64,000 bases of DNA from Glaciecola sp. XM2 (GTDB taxonomy: Bacteria; Pseudomonadota; Gammaproteobacteria; Enterobacterales; Alteromonadaceae): positions 930,001 to 994,000 of the forward strand of contig NZ_JAHEOJ010000020.1 in the NCBI RefSeq assembly GCF_018595715.1. The letters run 5' to 3'. Of the stretch, positions 9,010 through 17,747 are shown piece after piece. The notes under the pieces are model-generated. The model made no database searches, had not been told where the DNA came from, and worked only from the letters and a program-made list of their open reading frames with translations. Every line of letters begins with the position of its first letter. The stretch's first letter is position 1. The position numbers and the translations under genes are program-made.

Positions 9010-9759
9010 ATGAGCGTGAAAGAGCAAGTATCTGAGCAAGAATGGCAAGCACGAGTTGATTTAGCGGCATGCTACCGCATGGTGGCGCATTATGGTTGGG
9101 ACGATTTGGTGTTTACTCATATCTCTGCGCGCGTGCCGGGCCCTGAGCATCATTTTTTAATCAACCCCTACGGTATGTTGTTTGAAGAGGTCACCGCCTC
9201 TAGTTTGGTTAAGGTAGACTTAGCCGGCAATAAAGTGAGCGACTCGGAGTTTGATGTCAACCCAGCGGGCTTTGTTATTCACAGCGCCGTGCATGAGGCT
9301 CGAGACAATGCTCAATGTGTAATGCACTTACATACCACAGCTGGCGTTGCAATATCGGCACTTGAAGCCGGCTTGCAGCCTTATTCACAACAATCATTAT
9401 TTGCGCTAAGTTCGCTGTCTTATCACAACTACGAAGGCGTAGCATTAAACCCAGATGAAAAGGTGCGTTTAGTCGCCGACCTTGGCGATACCAATTTCAT
9501 GATTTTACGCAACCATGGGTTGCTTACCTGCGCCGAAACGATCCCAGACACATTTTTGTTAATGTTCATTTTACAAAGAGCGTGCGAAATCCAACTGCAG
9601 GCGCAAGCAACCCAGCAGCCGCTTATTCCAATTGATAGTCGCATACTTGCGGGGATTAAGGCCCAAGCGAAAGAAGTGACTCGCTCAGCAGGTGGGGCAC
9701 TAGCATGGCCCGGTATTTTAAGGAAGCTCGATAGGCTTTGTCCTGACTTTAGAGATTAG
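9010..9759 (+). CDS. Class II aldolase/adducin family protein
   Basis: A 249-residue cytoplasmic protein of the class II aldolase/adducin fold, a zinc-dependent family that includes fuculose-phosphate aldolase and sugar-phosphate epimerases. Visible family features are the early segment YGWDDLVFTHISARVPG, a zinc-site motif CVMHLHTTAGVAISAL (His-x-His) and a late ILRNHGLLTC with the third zinc His. The substrate cannot be told. It starts 25 bases after fabB and is followed after 3 bases by an alpha/beta hydrolase, so these two look like one unit. Confidence 0.82.
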   Translation: MSVKEQVSEQEWQARVDLAACYRMVAHYGWDDLVFTHISARVPGPEHHFLINPYGMLFEEVTASSLVKVDLAGNKVSDSEFDVNPAGFVIHSAVHEARDNAQCVMHLHTTAGVAISALEAGLQPYSQQSLFALSSLSYHNYEGVALNPDEKVRLVADLGDTNFMILRNHGLLTCAETIPDTFLLMFILQRACEIQLQAQATQQPLIPIDSRILAGIKAQAKEVTRSAGGALAWPGILRKLDRLCPDFRD

Positions 9760-9762
9760 TCC

Positions 9763-10668
9763 ATGCTATTTGGTAACATCGAGGAATATAGAGAAAGCGC
9801 AAGGTGGACAACCTTCGAAACCAATGAGATAGGGTATTGGCATAACTTCGATGTATTAACACAAAACAATACGCCACACGACGATACCACCTTGGTGTTT
9901 TTACATGGCTTTCCTAGTGCTAGTTGGGACTGGCATGCCCAGTGGCAAGAATTAGCAAAGCGCCACCGCTGCCTAGCATTTGATATGCTTGGCTTTGGTT
10001 TATCTGACAAACCTAAACACCATAAATACAGCATTTTAGAACAAGCCAAACTCTGTAAGCACTTGTGCAGTAAGCTAAATGTGAAAAAGGTACATATTAT
10101 TGCCCACGATTATGGCGTATCGGTGGCGCAGCAATTGCTCAGTGAGCAAGAGTCAGGCGATACCGATTTAGAGATTACGTCCATTTGCTTTTTAAACGGT
10201 GGTTTGTTCGCTGACGTTCACCGGCCGCTGTTCATGCAAAAGGTATTGCATTCTTGGATTGGTCCTGTTGTGTCTAGGTTTATCAACAAAGAATCCTTTC
10301 GAGCAAGTTTTACTAAAATTTTTGGAGATAAAACACCGCCTTCTGCCCATGAAATTGATGTTTTATGGGGGCTATTAGAACGCAAAGAGGGGAAGTACAT
10401 TCTGCATCAGCTACTGCGCTATTTGGATGATAGGATTACTCATGGAGCACAATGGTTAGGTGCTATGCAGGCGACGCAAGTTCCCATGGGCTTTATAAAC
10501 GGACTGGATGACCCAGTCTCTGGCGCACATATGTTGGAAGCGTTTCAACAGTTACTGCCAAACTCGCCAACCGCAGCACTCCCAGTCGGGCATTATCCTC
10601 AACTTGAAGCGCCAGAAAAAGTCACCGAGTTGTTAAGTCTCTTTTTAAGCCAACAGCGGTTTAAGTAA
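9763..10668 (+). CDS. Alpha/beta hydrolase, haloalkane dehalogenase/epoxide hydrolase-like
   Basis: A 301-residue soluble alpha/beta hydrolase. The oxyanion region is VFLHGFPSASWDWHAQW (about residues 45-61). The nucleophile elbow reads IIAHDYGVSVAQQL, with Asp where lipases have Ser, as in haloalkane dehalogenases and epoxide hydrolases. The GHYPQLEAPE segment near the C-terminus carries the catalytic His. Substrate unknown. It is coupled to the upstream aldolase-like gene with a 3-base gap and precedes pdxB by 77 bases. Confidence 0.8.
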   Translation: MLFGNIEEYRESARWTTFETNEIGYWHNFDVLTQNNTPHDDTTLVFLHGFPSASWDWHAQWQELAKRHRCLAFDMLGFGLSDKPKHHKYSILEQAKLCKHLCSKLNVKKVHIIAHDYGVSVAQQLLSEQESGDTDLEITSICFLNGGLFADVHRPLFMQKVLHSWIGPVVSRFINKESFRASFTKIFGDKTPPSAHEIDVLWGLLERKEGKYILHQLLRYLDDRITHGAQWLGAMQATQVPMGFINGLDDPVSGAHMLEAFQQLLPNSPTAALPVGHYPQLEAPEKVTELLSLFLSQQRFK

Positions 10669-10745
10669 GTATCATTGTCTTGTTCACACAGTGTAGGTTG
10701 TTTCAGTTGCAAACGACCTCACAACCTCCGTTTGAAGAGTGATTT

Positions 10746-11918
10746 ATGACTACCATTTTATATGACGACAATATGCCATATGCTCGAGAATACTTCTCCA
10801 CGCTTGGTGATGCAAAAGCCTTCATCGCGGGTAATATCAACCCGCAAGACTTAGCCAATTGTGAGGCTTTACTGGTGCGCTCAACGACCCAAGTTGATGC
10901 CAAACTGCTTGCAAACAGTCCAAAGCTTAAGTTTGTTGCCACCGCGACAGCCGGTTTCAATCATTTAGCCACCGACGAGTTAGAGAGGCGCAATATTCAG
11001 TGGTACGCTGCAGGCGGATGTAACGCTAATGCCGTCGCCGAATACGTTATCGCCGCATTATTTCACTTGGGCAATCGAGATGAATTTGACCCGCGCTCTA
11101 AATCTGTGGCGGTAGTCGGGGTAGGCAATGTTGGTAAAGCGCTATGTCGTTTATTGCGAGCGTTGGATATAGAGGTTGTCACCTACGATCCGCCACGCGC
11201 TAAACGAGATCCTAGCTTTCATAGCGCAAGCTTTGAGCAAGTGCTTGGCGCCGATATTATTAGCCTGCATACTCCATTAGTTAAATCTAATGGAGGCGAA
11301 AATGCATATCCTACCGAACATATGTTTGATAAAAACGTGTTAAGTAGGCTACAGCCCAATCAAATTTTGATAAACGCCTCAAGAGGTGAGGTGGTCGACA
11401 ATACCGCGCTATTGACACTTCTAAGCTCTTCAAGGCAGGCGCCCACGTTTGTATTAGATTGTTGGGAAAACGAACCTGAGATAGAGCGTGCGCTTATCCC
11501 TCACCTGGCGCTTTGTACCGCGCATATTGCTGGGCATTCGCTCGAGGGTAAGGCAAATGGCACGCACATGGTATATGAGCGCTTATGTGCGCATCTAAAT
11601 CGACCCGCTACGCTAAAGCTCGAAGATTTTTTGCCTCCTTTTGAATTGCCAGCGTCTACCCTTAAAACGCTAGAGTCTGTAAATAGCCATGACTCTATTC
11701 AGACAATAGTCTCACAATGTATTGGCAGCATGTATGATATTGAAAATGATGATAGTTTTTTTCGCCGCTACATGGCAAAATCCACGTCATTCGCTGAAAT
11801 TCGACGACAATATCCTGTGCGTCGAGAATGGTACGCGTTAAAGGTTTCAATACAACAACAAAAAGCCGCGACCGTACTCAGAGATTTAGGCTTTACTATT
11901 GCCAACGACAGGCCCTAA
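10746..11918 (+). CDS. pdxB: Erythronate-4-phosphate dehydrogenase
   Basis: PdxB oxidises 4-phosphoerythronate in the DXP-dependent pathway to pyridoxal phosphate. The 390-residue protein is a D-2-hydroxyacid dehydrogenase: the NAD-binding motif VAVVGVGNVGKALCRLL (about residues 119-135), the catalytic Arg in INASRGEVVDN, the Glu in CWENEPEIE and the His in HIAGHSLEGKANG, which is the PdxB-type C-terminal signature. A PdxB dimerisation domain follows to the end. The order pdxB then asd/usg matches E. coli. Confidence 0.95.
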   Translation: MTTILYDDNMPYAREYFSTLGDAKAFIAGNINPQDLANCEALLVRSTTQVDAKLLANSPKLKFVATATAGFNHLATDELERRNIQWYAAGGCNANAVAEYVIAALFHLGNRDEFDPRSKSVAVVGVGNVGKALCRLLRALDIEVVTYDPPRAKRDPSFHSASFEQVLGADIISLHTPLVKSNGGENAYPTEHMFDKNVLSRLQPNQILINASRGEVVDNTALLTLLSSSRQAPTFVLDCWENEPEIERALIPHLALCTAHIAGHSLEGKANGTHMVYERLCAHLNRPATLKLEDFLPPFELPASTLKTLESVNSHDSIQTIVSQCIGSMYDIENDDSFFRRYMAKSTSFAEIRRQYPVRREWYALKVSIQQQKAATVLRDLGFTIANDRP

Positions 11919-11947
11919 TTTTAACCACAATCGAGGATTAATGAACT

Positions 11948-12964
11948 ATGTCTAAAGTATACGACGTCGCAGTATTAGGTGCGACTGGGCTTGTCGGCCA
12001 AACCATGATGGAGATATTAGCGGAACGTAAATTTCCAATTGGTAAGCTGTATCCTTTGGCAAGTGAACGCTCGGCAGGCGGCGAGGTAGAGTTTGCTGGC
12101 GAAAAGCTAGAAGTACTGAATGCTGATACCTTTGATTGGAGTAAAGTCCAGTTAGGCTTTTTTTCTGCTGGCGGTTCTGTCTCGGCTAAATTTGCCCCCA
12201 TCGCAGCAGATGCCGGTTGTGTGGTTATCGACAATACATCGCACTACCGTTATGAGCCAGATATCCCCTTAGTAGTGCCAGAAGTGAACAGCCACGCGCT
12301 GGCAGATTACAGAAATCGCAATATTATTGCCAACCCGAACTGCTCAACTATTCAAATGGTTGTAGCATTAAAACCAATTTATGACGCTGTGGGTATTGAG
12401 CGAATTAACGTAGCAACTTACCAATCGGTATCGGGTGCAGGTAAGTCCGCCATGGAAGCGCTAGCGCGTCAAACCGCTGAGTTACTCAACGGCAAAGCCA
12501 TTACCGGCGATGAGTTTAGTCGTCAAATTGCGTTTAATGTGATACCGCAAATAGATGTGTTTATGGACAATGACTACACCAAAGAAGAAATGAAAATGGT
12601 GTGGGAAACACGCAAAATTTTAGGTGACGAGTCTATTTTAGTTAACCCAACCGCAGTTCGAGTACCGGTGTTTTTTGGTCATGGTGAAGCTATACATATC
12701 GAAACTACCCAGCAAATTGACGCAGAGCATGTAAAACAATTGCTTGCCAACGCACCAGGCATCTCATTGTACGAGGATAGAGAGTCATTTCCTACGCAAG
12801 TGAGCAGCGCCAGTGGAAATGATGGCGTGCATGTTGGTCGCGTAAGAAACGACGTATCGCACTCTCATGGCATTAATATGTGGGTAGTGTCAGACAATAT
12901 TCGCAAAGGCGCTGCTACTAACAGCGTGCAAATTGCCGAAGTGTTAATCAACGAATATATGTAA
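11948..12964 (+). CDS. asd: Aspartate-semialdehyde dehydrogenase
   Basis: Makes aspartate semialdehyde from aspartyl phosphate with NADPH, the branch point to lysine, threonine and methionine. The 338-residue protein opens with the nucleotide motif AVLGATGLVGQTMMEIL. It has the catalytic Cys in ANPNCSTIQM (about residue 131) and the later VPVFFGHGEAIHIET with the catalytic His. It is of the shorter type found beside pdxB, the position held by usg in E. coli. Because the active-site Cys and His are intact, I call it a real Asd rather than a degenerate Usg. Confidence 0.93.
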   Translation: MSKVYDVAVLGATGLVGQTMMEILAERKFPIGKLYPLASERSAGGEVEFAGEKLEVLNADTFDWSKVQLGFFSAGGSVSAKFAPIAADAGCVVIDNTSHYRYEPDIPLVVPEVNSHALADYRNRNIIANPNCSTIQMVVALKPIYDAVGIERINVATYQSVSGAGKSAMEALARQTAELLNGKAITGDEFSRQIAFNVIPQIDVFMDNDYTKEEMKMVWETRKILGDESILVNPTAVRVPVFFGHGEAIHIETTQQIDAEHVKQLLANAPGISLYEDRESFPTQVSSASGNDGVHVGRVRNDVSHSHGINMWVVSDNIRKGAATNSVQIAEVLINEYM

Positions 12965-13035
12965 ATAGATCGCCAATTTAGCCGATAATGCCTGTGTAGT
13001 GCTGAATTTTTAAGACATTGGGAGTGAACAAGGGT

Positions 13036-16000
13036 TTGATTTCGACATATAAGAAGTGGTTAGCGATTATATTGACACTGTCAATGCTTAGTCCTGCCCT
13101 GTTGACCGCCCAAGTTCAAATACAGGGGCCTCGTAACGCACCAGAAGTGTATTCTGGGGTAGTTTATGGGCCAATCGACCAGAGTGATACCCTTTGGCGC
13201 ATCGCCAGCCGTTATAAACAAGATTCTCAGTTTACGATTTACCAAACCATGTTGGCAATCTACGAACTCAATCCACAGGCTTTTGAGAATCGCAACTTCA
13301 ATACCATGATAAATGGTGCGACTCTTCAATTGCCAAGCGACCGTTACATTGCTCGGATGGACCCACAGCGCGCACGTGCGAAAGCCGAAGCGGATGATGC
13401 CGCGTTTGGTCGACCTAATTCTGTTCAAGAAAACATTGAAGACAGTGAAACGGGTCAGGCGAATAACCTTAAACCAGAAGTGCCTTTAGTGAATCAAGAG
13501 GACCTATCTGCCACGCAAACTCAGTTACAAAATCAATTGAATTCGCTAAACCGACAGCAAACTGCGCAGTTTGATCAAGTCAAAGAGCAGGTTTCGGCTT
13601 CTATTAGCAATGTTCAGGCGTTGATTGAAGAAAATAGAAAAGTGTTTGAGAGGCTTGACCAAGTCAATCAAGACATAACTGACTTGCGCTCAAAAGTCGA
13701 GGGCGAAGTTCAAGAGCAAATTGACCAGCAGTTAGCGTTGCAAAAAGAGCTTATTGAATTAGTTAAGCAAGCAGAGCAAAGACAATTAGAACGTGAACGT
13801 GAGTCCATTTGGACAACCCTTTCAAGTCCAACAGCGATTATTGTGTTGTCTTCTGTATTTACCGCTGGCGCATTATTGATACTCGGAATCTTTTTGCTAC
13901 GCAGGCCAAAAACCGTGGAAAGTGAGCCTGTCACAAAAAAATCAAATGACATTGTTGATGATGAACTTGTCATTGGCGAGATGGACGATGATTTTGACAG
14001 TGATGCCGATGATCTGATGGCTGCACTTGAACAAGAAATGGGCGAAGACGACATTCTTTCTTCTGAACTTGAAGATGGTTTAGATGAGCTTGGCGTGGAT
14101 GACGACTTTAGCGCGGCAGACGAAATGTTAGTGCCTGACGCTGAAGTGAAGGAAGAAGAAAAACCTCGTAAAAAGCAGCAGCTCGATTCAGTAGATGAAG
14201 ACATCAGTTTTGATACCGATTCAATCAGCTTAGATGACGATGATTTTGAAAACCAAGAAATTGATTTAAAAGCAAACGATGAGCCAGCGAAAGAAGCGGC
14301 AACTTCTGTAGTTGAAGATGTCACCGCAGATTTAGACTTAGATAACTTTGGTGAAGATGAGGAAGTTCCTGCTGAAGATATTGAAGCTTTAGAAGAACTC
14401 GCATCTGTGCCTGAGGTGCAAGAGCCAGCGCAACCTACAGAGGCGCCAACAGCTGCTCCAGAAGTGCCTGATGAAACCAGTCAGGTAACGGATGATGAGG
14501 TTGCACAACAAGGTGATGTGCCACAAGGTTCTAATAAGCTTGCTGCTAGTGGCACGGCCATTGGCGTTGCTCTCGATGAAAGTGGTCAGGTGAGTAGTGA
14601 GTCGTTAAAGGAACTTGAGTCGACCATCAATGAAACGACAGAAGAGTTTGAACAACTTTCTAACGAAATATTAGATGAACTAGAAAATCCAGGGGATGCA
14701 CAACAAGCCAATGGCGACGCACCAGCGGATTTAGAAGCGCCAGCACCAGAAGTGACAGAATCTGATGAACCAAGTATAGATAGCGGTGAGCAGCCGCAGG
14801 AGCCTGTTGAACCTAGTCTAGACAGTGGTGAGCAGCCGCAGGAGCTCGATGAACCAAGTTTAGACAGTGGTGAGCAGCCGCAGGAGCCTGAACAAACCGC
14901 GGCGCCTGCAGATACCGTTCAAGAGGCATCTGACGATGAAGTCGCCGATGATCCTGATGCGTTATTCGAACAAGCTCTTGCTGGTATGGGTTCTTCTGGC
15001 GATGCCGACGGCGCGCAAACAGACGATGAACCTGAGCAAGAAGCAAAGCAAAGCGATGAGCTCACCGATGAACTTCTTAATGAATTAGAAGATGAGCAAG
15101 CAAGCGAAGAACTCGATAGCTTGTTAGATGAATTTGCCAATGAGCAAGAGACCTTTGAGACTGATTCGCAGGAAGACAATGTCGGTGATGCCGCATTAGA
15201 TGATGACTTTTCAATTGACCTCGATGATGCGCAGGACGATGAGCCTGAAGACGCCAGCAACGCCTTAGCGGATGAATTATTGTCTGAGCTAGAGCAAGGT
15301 GATGATGCAGAAGATGACGAGCTTGACGCCTTGTTAGAGAGTTACTCAGAAACCTCAACTGCAGATAACTCAACTGCAGATAGCGACGCGCTTTTAGATG
15401 ACATTCCTTCCTTATCTGATTTAGGAGAGGAGAAGCAACAAGACGCTGATGAAGTTGTTACACAAACAAGCGACGAAGTGCTCCCTGACGCCCTGTCAGA
15501 CGAAAAGCAGGCGAAAACGACTGATGTGTCAGCGGATGATGTTTCAACGGATGTCGCGTCAACAGATGATACATCGGCAGATGACCTAGCAACGGATGAT
15601 GACGAAGACGTACTTGCGGATCTGCCGGGATTAGATGATTGGTTAGAGGATGACGAGCTTGATAAAGATATTCAAAATCTTGAAAAAGCCCCGAGCGATA
15701 AGAATGAGCTTGATATGCTTGCTGAAATCGAAGGCAGTGACTTCGATGATCTGTTGTCTGAAATAGATGCCGATAGCATAGAAACCACCATCAGCGAAAT
15801 TGAAAAACAAGAAGATAATAATCAGGGCAACGCATTTGAAGAAGCAGGGTTAAATCTTGATGCATTGATGTCACAAGATGATGACAAAGAAGAGTCCATA
15901 GAATCATTCATTGATGTTGACGACTTGCTGTCTGAGAGCGAAGGCTTAACGCCTTTAGAAGATGAAGATCTTGCCTTGGATTTAGACGCGTCCCTGCCAA

Positions 16001-16209
16001 ATAATGTTAATACGGCCGCAGATTTTGACGAGAGTGATGATGCTGCAAATACTGACCAAGCAAGCAACCTAGATTTAGCTCAGGTCTATATTGACATGGA
16101 TGATTTTGATGCAGCAAAAGAAGTGCTAGCCGAGGTGCAATCTAACGGTACCGAAGCACAAGCTGCAGAAGCTAAGCAATTGCTTCAAGAAATTGCTGAT
16201 AAGTCATAA
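13036..16209 (+). CDS. fimV: FimV-like LysM-domain pole-organising protein, very acidic
   Basis: FimV proteins bind peptidoglycan through a periplasmic LysM-type domain, cross the membrane once and act at the cell pole in type IV pilus assembly, twitching and chemoreceptor placement. Here a signal peptide is followed by the LysM-like segment [13 protein letters not shown] (about residue 55) and a coiled coil at about 150-260. A membrane helix lies at about 270-290. A huge Asp/Glu-rich cytoplasmic region then leads to a C-terminal FimV domain, [20 protein letters not shown]. No ATG precedes the signal peptide. Codons at 13018 (TTG), 13024 (GTG) and 13036 (TTG) are candidates; 13036 sits 11 bases after GGGAG and gives a normal signal peptide. 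The position downstream of asd matches pseudomonads and relatives. Confidence 0.9.
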   Translation: MISTYKKWLAIILTLSMLSPALLTAQVQIQGPRNAPEVYSGVVYGPIDQSDTLWRIASRYKQDSQFTIYQTMLAIYELNPQAFENRNFNTMINGATLQLPSDRYIARMDPQRARAKAEADDAAFGRPNSVQENIEDSETGQANNLKPEVPLVNQEDLSATQTQLQNQLNSLNRQQTAQFDQVKEQVSASISNVQALIEENRKVFERLDQVNQDITDLRSKVEGEVQEQIDQQLALQKELIELVKQAEQRQLERERESIWTTLSSPTAIIVLSSVFTAGALLILGIFLLRRPKTVESEPVTKKSNDIVDDELVIGEMDDDFDSDADDLMAALEQEMGEDDILSSELEDGLDELGVDDDFSAADEMLVPDAEVKEEEKPRKKQQLDSVDEDISFDTDSISLDDDDFENQEIDLKANDEPAKEAATSVVEDVTADLDLDNFGEDEEVPAEDIEALEELASVPEVQEPAQPTEAPTAAPEVPDETSQVTDDEVAQQGDVPQGSNKLAASGTAIGVALDESGQVSSESLKELESTINETTEEFEQLSNEILDELENPGDAQQANGDAPADLEAPAPEVTESDEPSIDSGEQPQEPVEPSLDSGEQPQELDEPSLDSGEQPQEPEQTAAPADTVQEASDDEVADDPDALFEQALAGMGSSGDADGAQTDDEPEQEAKQSDELTDELLNELEDEQASEELDSLLDEFANEQETFETDSQEDNVGDAALDDDFSIDLDDAQDDEPEDASNALADELLSELEQGDDAEDDELDALLESYSETSTADNSTADSDALLDDIPSLSDLGEEKQQDADEVVTQTSDEVLPDALSDEKQAKTTDVSADDVSTDVASTDDTSADDLATDDDEDVLADLPGLDDWLEDDELDKDIQNLEKAPSDKNELDMLAEIEGSDFDDLLSEIDADSIETTISEIEKQEDNNQGNAFEEAGLNLDALMSQDDDKEESIESFIDVDDLLSESEGLTPLEDEDLALDLDASLPNNVNTAADFDESDDAANTDQASNLDLAQVYIDMDDFDAAKEVLAEVQSNGTEAQAAEAKQLLQEIADKS
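14767..14892 (+). repeat. Three tandem 42-base repeats inside fimV
   Basis: Three in-frame copies of a 14-codon unit encode [28 protein letters not shown] and [14 protein letters not shown]. The GGTGAGCAGCCGCAGGAG core is identical in all three copies at the DNA level. This implies recent slippage or unequal exchange and makes the copy number likely to vary between strains. Confidence 0.9.
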
Positions 16210-16235
16210 GTGATAATGATGCCAAGGAATGCGAC

Positions 16236-16511
16236 ATGCCCTTAGCCTGCGCACTGCATATTCTCGTAAAGACTGAAAGTGAAGCCAACCAAATACTCAC
16301 AGAATTAAAAAAAGGTAAGGAGTTTGGTAAGCTTGCCAAGCGCTATTCACTATGCCCATCAGGTAAAAAAGGGGGTAACTTAGGCGAGTTCAAGCGGGGC
16401 CAAATGGTCAAAGCATTTGACGACGTTGTCTTTAAAAAGCCCATCCTCACCGTTCACGGCCCTGTGAAAACAAAGTTTGGTTATCACTTGATCAAAACTT
16501 TATACCGGTAA
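16236..16511 (+). CDS. ppiC: Parvulin-type peptidyl-prolyl isomerase
   Basis: A 91-residue single-domain parvulin, about the size of E. coli PpiC (93), that speeds cis/trans change at prolyl bonds in the cytoplasm. Family segments: [16 protein letters not shown] at the start, [23 protein letters not shown] in the middle (the region with the conserved Ser-Cys and Gly-Gly-Asn-Leu-Gly) and [15 protein letters not shown] at the end. No signal peptide is present. It lies 26 bases after fimV and may be read through from it. Confidence 0.9.
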   Translation: MPLACALHILVKTESEANQILTELKKGKEFGKLAKRYSLCPSGKKGGNLGEFKRGQMVKAFDDVVFKKPILTVHGPVKTKFGYHLIKTLYR

Positions 16512-16633
16512 ACTTCAAAAGTATATAGAAACTTCAAACGCAGTTTGACTGGTCAACAACAAGTATTTGTAAGTGTTGAACCTAGCGGCTGCATGAGATA
16601 GTCTTTTTCTATCCTTCATCCACGTAGCGCATT

Positions 16634-16894
16634 ATGAAAAAAATCAAAAATGAAGCCCTCCTGCTTAAAAAAGCGATGGCCGTAGCAGAAACGTATGCAA
16701 AAAAACGAGGATACAATGGCTTCTCTGCTAGCGATTCTGCCAAGCAAAAAGTCGAGAGTCTTTATCGTTTATTGGTGCACGATAAACTCATTACCCCCTT
16801 ACCTGAAAATAAAGAAGATTTAGCAAGCTTAAAGCGAAGACTGGTGATGTGGATCAGCAGTCAACTGCCAGCCGATCATGAGCTCTTAAAGTAA
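16634..16894 (+). CDS. DUF5062-like small conserved protein
   Basis: An 86-residue basic protein of unknown function that resembles, from memory, the DUF5062 family of Vibrio and Alteromonadales: MKKIKNEALLLKKAM at the start, YAKKRGYNGF, then VESLYRLLVHDKLI and a Trp-containing end (VMWISSQLPADHELL). It has no signal peptide or membrane helix and is probably mostly helical. It stands alone, followed by a long AT-rich gap. Confidence 0.6.
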   Translation: MKKIKNEALLLKKAMAVAETYAKKRGYNGFSASDSAKQKVESLYRLLVHDKLITPLPENKEDLASLKRRLVMWISSQLPADHELLK

Positions 16895-16912
16895 CGTTAT
16901 TAAAAATAACGT
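16894..16912 (+). repeat. Perfect inverted repeat just after the DUF5062-like gene
   Basis: ACGTTATT at 16894-16901 and AATAACGT at 16905-16912 pair fully around a three-base loop, starting at the stop codon of the preceding gene. No T-tract follows, so it may be an RNA-stabilising hairpin rather than a standard terminator. Confidence 0.5.
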
Positions 16913-17245
16913 AAATATTAAAATCATTAATTTATTATTTTTAAAATTTAATTGATTTTATAAGTATTTAGCTTTATTTATTGACTTTTTGATGATTTTA
17001 GAAGAATTTATAGGTTTTTAATATTTTGAGCTTTTGGTGTATTTTTAAGTAAATTAATCACATTTAATATCATTTGGCGTATTTTAAATGAAATTGTTTA
17101 TTTAGGACCTTCGTGATTTTTAGGCGTATTTAAGCTTTTTTTTGCGTAAGAATTTCGTTCATATAGTCCTTATCTAGTAATCATTTTTAGAATGTATGTT
17201 GCAAGAATGCAATATGATAGTGGGTGATTAAAGTTAGCAAGTAAC
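16913..17245. other. Very AT-rich non-coding gap with three similar short motifs
   Basis: No convincing ORF on either strand. The DNA is far richer in A and T than its surroundings. A motif GGYGTATTT(T)(T)AA occurs three times on the plus strand, at 17036-17048, 17076-17087 and 17123-17133, spaced 40 and 47 bases. The composition would suit binding by a nucleoid protein of the H-NS type; no RNA gene is recognised. Confidence 0.4.
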
Positions 17246-17274
17246 AAAAAGGCGAATCAGTTATGATTCGCCTT
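17246..17274 (-). terminator. Rho-independent terminator of bamE
   Basis: On the minus strand, AAGGCGAATCA and TGATTCGCCTT (17249-17259 and 17264-17274) form an 11-pair stem with a four-base loop. The T-run formed by the A residues at 17246-17250 ends it. It lies about 30 bases beyond the bamE stop. Confidence 0.85.
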
Positions 17275-17302
17275 AAAGACTTTTTGAGTGGGGGTACGCT
17301 CT

Positions 17303-17650
17303 TTACGCCAAGGGAACGTTAAACTCTTCTGGCTCTTCAAAGTCACCAGACATGCTTGCTAGCTTACCATCTTCAAAATTAAGGATGAGGGTTTGTTTGA
17401 TATCAGGGCCACGCTTTGACATGCCGCGCTTCATTTCGTAATAGTAATACCATGTGTCGGTATCGAAGCTATCTTGAACGACAGGGTTGCCTAGTACGAA
17501 GACCACTTGCTCTTTTGTCATTTCGACACGAAGCTTACTCACATCTTTTTGCTCCAGAAAGTTTCCTTGGGGGACATCAATTCGGAAAATCCAGTCTGAA
17601 CAACCGGTGAGCAAGGTAAGAGATAATACAACGGTGACTAAAAACTTCAT
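17303..17650 (-). CDS. bamE: Outer membrane protein assembly factor BamE
   Basis: BamE (SmpA) is a small lipoprotein of the BAM complex that inserts beta-barrel proteins into the outer membrane. The 115-residue precursor has a signal and lipobox TLLTGC (Cys about residue 17). The BamE core follows: GNFLEQKDVSKLRVEMTKEQ, then VVFVLGNPVVQDSFDTDTWYY. An Asn-Phe-Glu-Asp-Gly turn (LILNFEDGKLASM) closes the domain. It lies 97 bases downstream of recN on the same strand, as in E. coli, and has its own terminator. Confidence 0.95.
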   Translation of the reverse strand: MKFLVTVVLSLTLLTGCSDWIFRIDVPQGNFLEQKDVSKLRVEMTKEQVVFVLGNPVVQDSFDTDTWYYYYEMKRGMSKRGPDIKQTLILNFEDGKLASMSGDFEEPEEFNVPLA

Positions 17651-17747
17651 ACGACTTCCATATTAAAAATTCGGTAGGGATACTACATCCTTGTATCAGA
17701 CCGATCAATGCCTAATTGGTTCCTGTTATGCAATAGTCGTAATGCGC

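Noticed and set aside
13710-14324. Long minus-strand frame (about 204 codons, Ser-rich) opposite fimV
   Set aside because: It mirrors Asp/Glu codons of the acidic fimV region, which read as Ser/Ile/Val on the other strand. There is no ribosome site or domain, and similar shadows recur at 14919-15260 and 15822-16067.
17036-17133. CRISPR-like spacing of the GGYGTATTT motif
   Set aside because: Only three short, imperfect copies with unequal spacing and AT-rich surroundings; no cas gene nearby and no CRISPR array anywhere in the window.
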